Source: Medicago truncatula (Eukaryota; Streptophyta; Magnoliopsida; Fabales; Fabaceae). Taken from it: a stretch of 64,000 bases of DNA. Positions within the stretch are counted from its first letter, which is position 1, and every line of letters begins with the position of its first letter. Of the stretch, positions 59,454-64,000 are shown piece by piece. The notes under the pieces were generated by a model. It made no database searches. It had not been told where the DNA came from and saw only the letters and a program-made list of their open reading frames with translations. The translations under genes were made by a program, and so were the position numbers. Where the stretch lies: contig NC_053045.1 in assembly GCF_003473485.1 (NCBI RefSeq), positions 49,580,494 to 49,644,493 on the forward strand. Reading direction: 5' to 3'.

Positions 59454-62400
59454 TCATAAGAAATCAAGTATGATTTTGAGTTCCCCATTTGATGGATTAA
59501 AAAATGCTTCAAGTGCTGCTGCAGAGCAACATCCTTGAACACTTGTAGATACTTGGGGTCCTACAGTTCTTGGTGTTGCAAGAAGCTTTATCCCCTGCTT
59601 CCAATATCTTTTATCTGCAATTTTGTAATGAAAAGAATAAGCAATAGCTCATGGTGTTGTACAAGATCCTTTATAAGATATATGTCATATCTCAGGCCTT
59701 GATTTAGTTTTTTATTTATAATATTGTTCGTTTGCAGATGTGATGTTTGGATTGATAGCAAGTTTGACAGAATTACGGTGTACCCTGCAATGTTGGCAAA
59801 AAACTACACTTTGAAGCATCAACAAAATCACATTGTCATCGTGATTTCGTTAAACTCACTGTCATTCCAAACATGCATGCAGTCTCCAACGGGTGTTAGC
59901 CAGTGAATTTTTTAAAAGGGAACTGAGAGTGACCTGGACCAGTTGATATAACAACAGAATTTTGCAAATCCATCACCCAGTCAATCCAAAGCACAAACCC
60001 ATGGCATACTCCGGTTTTGGTGAATTTAACCTGCAACAGACAATGCACAGTATTATTTAGGCAAAACAATGGTAACATCGAGCATTACACATTTATTACA
60101 GCAGTTGAGCACCATTTTAGTTCTCCAAAATTTTTTAATGATCCTGTAATATAGCATTCTATGAAGGAAATTGCATTTTCAAATTACAGTTCTGTATATT
60201 AAAAGGTAATGAAAGATAACTGCTTATGTGATATGAACAAACATACCAGGATTGACGAATGCAATGAAAGATGAGAAGAATGATGATTAATCTTTTATAG
60301 AAAAATGACATCTGAACAGAAAAGGAGAAAGAACTTTTTCCATGGGTTTCCCCTTAAACAAAAGTTTTCCCTTTTCATACAGCTCTCTCAAGTCCCTGAA
60401 TGATTCCTTCCATTCTTATTCCCCCTGGTAATCTAACTGATATTGTCCCAAACTACCTACTCCCTATGGAGTCTTTTATAAGCAAAAATACATATTTTCA
60501 CAGTTATCAAGGATGGAACTCAAGTGCATTTAATTTTTTCGATTACATGTAAAAAAAAATACATTTCCTAATTAACTAATCTAACCGCTGCCTTCCCTTC
60601 TATTCTAAAACGTTATTGAATCATCATCTGTTTATAACTGCCAAATAGTTAGGTCAAGTATTTCCTTGCAATGATGCCCTCGGCTAGCTAATTACTAAAT
60701 CAAATCAGTTAGTAGGCTACAACACAAACAACCTGTGGAGCAAAAAGACATTTGATACCTTAGTCCTTTACGACACTAGGTACCAAACCTGCTATGCTAA
60801 ATTGCTAATCATGCAAATGCATCCAAAACTTACATGATGGTTTATCATAGTACCTGGGATTTTCCTTGACATTTGCATATTTGTTTTGTGAAATCAAACT
60901 CCATCACATCAAAAGTCTCACTAAGCACCTGAAACATTATACACAATAAGGGTGAACTGAATATTGATACTAGCGCACTATTATTATTAAACAAATGGAG
61001 TTTTATTTCGTTGTTCCAATGACGGAAACAGCTTATTACAAAAACGTGAGTTTTTTAGTAGATTAATTACATCAAATTCTCCAGACTGCCAAGGGAAAAA
61101 CGGCAGACAAGGACCCTCTTCCGATTTAGGTAGATGACCACAAGCTCCCAATGTAGCGTTTACACCAGAATGGTCAAAACCTTCTATCTTATTCAAGCAG
61201 CAGCGACTTTTCCAAAGATCCTGCAAATTGTTTGTCCCATCAATCCACTTTCAATGTTCTCTTATTCCTTACTCATTAACATAAACAAAAATAAATGCTT
61301 TCCCAAGATTTATAAAAATGAAGCTTTTCTCAATTCACAGTATGTGTATATTTTAACTTACAGGAAGATGGATGGCACAAGCCCTCAAAATTCCTTTACT
61401 CGGAATTATTATAGCATCTTCCGAGAGGATATAATCGAGTGTTGTACGATCCTTCCTAAAACAATTGAGTAAAAGTAAGCAACATAATGTGGAGGTGGCA
61501 CCCAAAATAAAACTACCATAATATGGATGCTTCAGACTTATTAAAGCATGTCATATATGACCTAGAAAATCAAGTTCATGATTACAACATTAGCTCATGA
61601 AATATATACCAAAACCGCAGGTTCTGCCATGGAAGCATGCTATCATGTCCAAAATAGAAAGGTTCTGCTATTAAGAGGTCAACCTACAGATCAAACATAT
61701 AAGCATAAATATTCAGAAATCATAGCAAATAAAAAAGGGGAAAATATCCTGAAAAGGAATTGCTATCACATATACAACTTACATGTTATTTACTACTGTA
61801 TCCAACAAAAAGCTGAACATGAGACAACCTTACAGTGCAGCTAATACATTTTAATTTCTAACTTCTAGTCCAGGTGATATTAAAAAAATAGAAAAGGTTG
61901 AGTCTTGATTAGGACCACCAAATAGTGCTCCTTTGGGGAAAAATGCATCCTGACTCAAATATCAAACACTCTTTGTATGAAAGAAAAAATCAAAAGCATT
62001 TCAAATGTTTGCATTCAAAGTCTCTTTATGGAACTGAACATAGTTTTTTTTTTTTGGTGAAAACTGAACATCGCTTAACACCCTAATAAGTGATTTCTAT
62101 TCTACGCCAGGGTAAGATAATTTTTAATAAAGACTAAAATCACAAACTCGAAGTAATAAATAAAAATAAATAATTGCAAATAGAAAACATAAGTATGAAA
62201 CCAATGACCCTAAGGAAATAAATCTAATAATCTAATTTACACAGGTTTATTACTAGCAAGAAACATAATCAAATTTGCTCGTGTGCAATAGTCTGATAAA
62301 GCATTTGAAAATAAAATTTAAATTATTATTTCATATGCAATCATGTTTCATAAAAAACATATCAAAGTAACTCTAGATTTGCATGATTAATCAGTTCAAT

Positions 62401-64000
62401 TCTTAATTTCTAGGCCTCTCTGTTCATGGGCAAAGTCATTTACATTTTGCATTTATGCTGCACAGGCATGAATGAAGTTATCTATGCTACATTTCTAACG
62501 GGGCTTGAAATTCATATGCATACATACAAAGCAAAGCCACACCAAGCAAGTGGAATTAGTAAAGTTCAACCTTTTTCTGGTTTGTATCATGCATGGTTAA
62601 CTTTTTCACCCCTTTTCCAACAACTTCTATGGAATTAGGTGAAATATTATTTGCACAGGCAGCGGCTTGCAAATATCGTAGGCCATTTTCCTTCAGCCTG
62701 GGAAAAGATGATATTACATGTGATGCTTCTGAAATCTTTGCTACAAGAAGAGGTAAAAACACACTATCATCTGCAACCAAGCATAATGAGGGACGTCTTC
62801 CCTGCAACTGTAAAAAATAATAGTTATTGTAATCATATAGGATAAGTAGACTTAGATGAAGAGCAAAAAGTGTTTTTGTTCACAATTTGTTCCTTATACG
62901 AGTGAAAAGATCATATCTTATGTCATGAGGTGGAGGGAGGAATAGCTTACCACACTTTCTACTGCTTTCAACATCGAAAGCCTCCATCCTTTGTCTCCAT
63001 AGATTGCAGCCCTTTCTGGTGGAAGTACAAGCTGAAAATCTCCGGTTGTTAAACCACGATGCAAATCCTCATTTGTTGACACTTGGGTATCTAGATTATA
63101 CGAGATACTGGTATCATTATGAGTAGCATGTAAATGAATTTCTTCCCCTTTAGATACGGATATACCACTTCCTGGAACAAACCAAACACACTGTTTCCAG
63201 TGGTCACACCAATCAACAGGACCTGGAGAAGCATGAAATGCAGCCTCAGCGTTAAGGTTCTAAAACATTAAAAACTATGATATAAGAACAGCATGCCATG
63301 ATACATTTTCATATAACTCAGTTTCATGTAACTTAGCTTCCAAACAGTAACAAGGAAATCATAGTAATGCAATGTATTGGTACAACTACTACACTCAAGT
63401 CTACACACCATAACCAACAAATTAAATGAAAATAACAAATCCTCACTTGTAGTTGTTGGTGATCTTATCCACCTAGGAGCAGTGGAATAATAAATTGTTC
63501 CTTCACGATCAAGTTGAAGTACCCACCTGAAGGACATAAGGAACATTGTAAACTGAAAGGAAATCAATGCTCTGATAGTTGTAATAAAACGGATATATGA
63601 TTACCAGGAGACAACAGCATGAACTCTGCCATCATCGGTTGCATTTATGCACAACTCAGTTTCTCCATAACTCTCTGGCCGTTTCCAAAAATCAAATTCA
63701 AAAATTTTGAAGGGTTCTGAAAGCTGGATGGATCTTAATTTAAGTAGGAAAGTTACTGCTAATAACTTTTAATGAAGTGAGTTACAAAATTCTTTTCAAA
63801 CGCACCGGTTTCAGTTCTTCTCCTATTGGATCAACATGCATGGCATATTGCTGACGTTTAACACTTAAAACACTTTCAAGTCCAGGAGGGGTAAGTCGAA
63901 TGCCATCAGATGCACCAGCCTCATTACTATGCAAATCATGTAATCGCCATAAAAATGTGCTTTCAACTAGCTGAAAAAGGAGATCAGAGGGTAAGAGGCA
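59454..64000 (-). CDS. PRMT7: Protein arginine methyltransferase PRMT7, partial
   Basis: Type III-family arginine methyltransferase (plant PRMT16/PRMT7) with two tandem methyltransferase modules. Only the C-terminal 507 residues are in the window; the catalytic N-terminal part lies beyond 64000. Exons: 63806-63970, 63605-63723, 63447-63526, 62951-63222, 62571-62807, 61610-61683, 61362-61455, 61071-61220, 60854-60928, 59934-60030 and 59454-59614 (1,524 bp). Family blocks: PFKIFEFDFWKRP, SWWVLQLDREGTIYYSTAP, WCDHWKQCVW, LPPERAAIYGDKGWR, LLIAEPFYFGHDSMLPWQNL, LWKSRCCLNKIEGFDH, PCLPFFPWQSGE, GVCHGFVLWIDWVMD and DKRYWKQGIKLL. The acceptor at 63222, not the earlier AG giving 63259, is needed to keep frame with the 63447 donor. 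The GAEPY-like motif appears as AEPFYFG in the second module, as expected for its degenerate fold. Confidence 0.95.
60031..60853. other. Large PRMT7 intron
   Basis: 823-bp intron. The part at 60330-60480 resembles 49640-49920 (pyrimidine-rich dispersed repeat). No coding seen. Confidence 0.5.
61684..62570. other. Large PRMT7 intron
   Basis: 887-bp AT-rich intron without recognisable elements or coding. Confidence 0.5.

Overview
The window is nuclear DNA from a flowering plant. It is AT-rich, the genes have many GT-AG introns, intergenic and intronic DNA is full of degraded transposons, and there is a nuclear copy of plastid DNA. The proteins are typical eudicot housekeeping proteins. Several repeat families, such as elements that start GGTTAAATATGTTTTT, are ones I associate with legumes, so a legume (Medicago- or clover-like) is my best guess. 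This is an inference from repeats and protein style, not a proof.

Layout. 1-4.2 kb: repeat-rich, no gene. 4.3-11.8 kb (+): SEC16, the ER-exit-site scaffold, with a plastid rpoC2 fragment in intron 7. 12.9-16.3 kb (+): an unprocessed EMSY-LIKE pseudogene with several stops and frameshifts. 18.2-18.6 kb (+): ribosomal protein eS30. 18.6-22 kb: no gene. 22.0-28.5 kb (-): organellar asparaginyl-tRNA synthetase, 15 exons. 30.2-33.4 kb (+): PEX19. 34.6-35.0 kb: LINE remnant. 35.5-41.5 kb (-): PGSIP6/IPUT1-type GT8 glucuronosyltransferase of sphingolipid (GIPC) synthesis. 43.2-44.6 kb (-): decayed reverse transcriptase. 48.7-52.2 kb (-): spliceosomal CWC15. 52.4-59.2 kb: transposon-rich, including a Mutator-like element with a perfect 9-bp target-site duplication, plus one small unrecognised ORF at 56.6-56.9 kb. 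59.5-64 kb (-): the C-terminal half of PRMT7, running off the right edge.

The genes are unrelated housekeeping functions (secretion, translation, peroxisome import, membrane lipids, splicing, methylation) and do not form a pathway or cluster. I found no RNA gene, CRISPR array or gene cluster, and no evidence of a previously undescribed system. The points of interest are the plastid insertion, the young EML pseudogene, the mobile elements with intact target-site duplications, a non-canonical GC-AG intron and a few hairpins. All exon models were made by eye from homology, reading-frame continuity and splice sites. For every complete gene model the exon lengths sum to a multiple of three.
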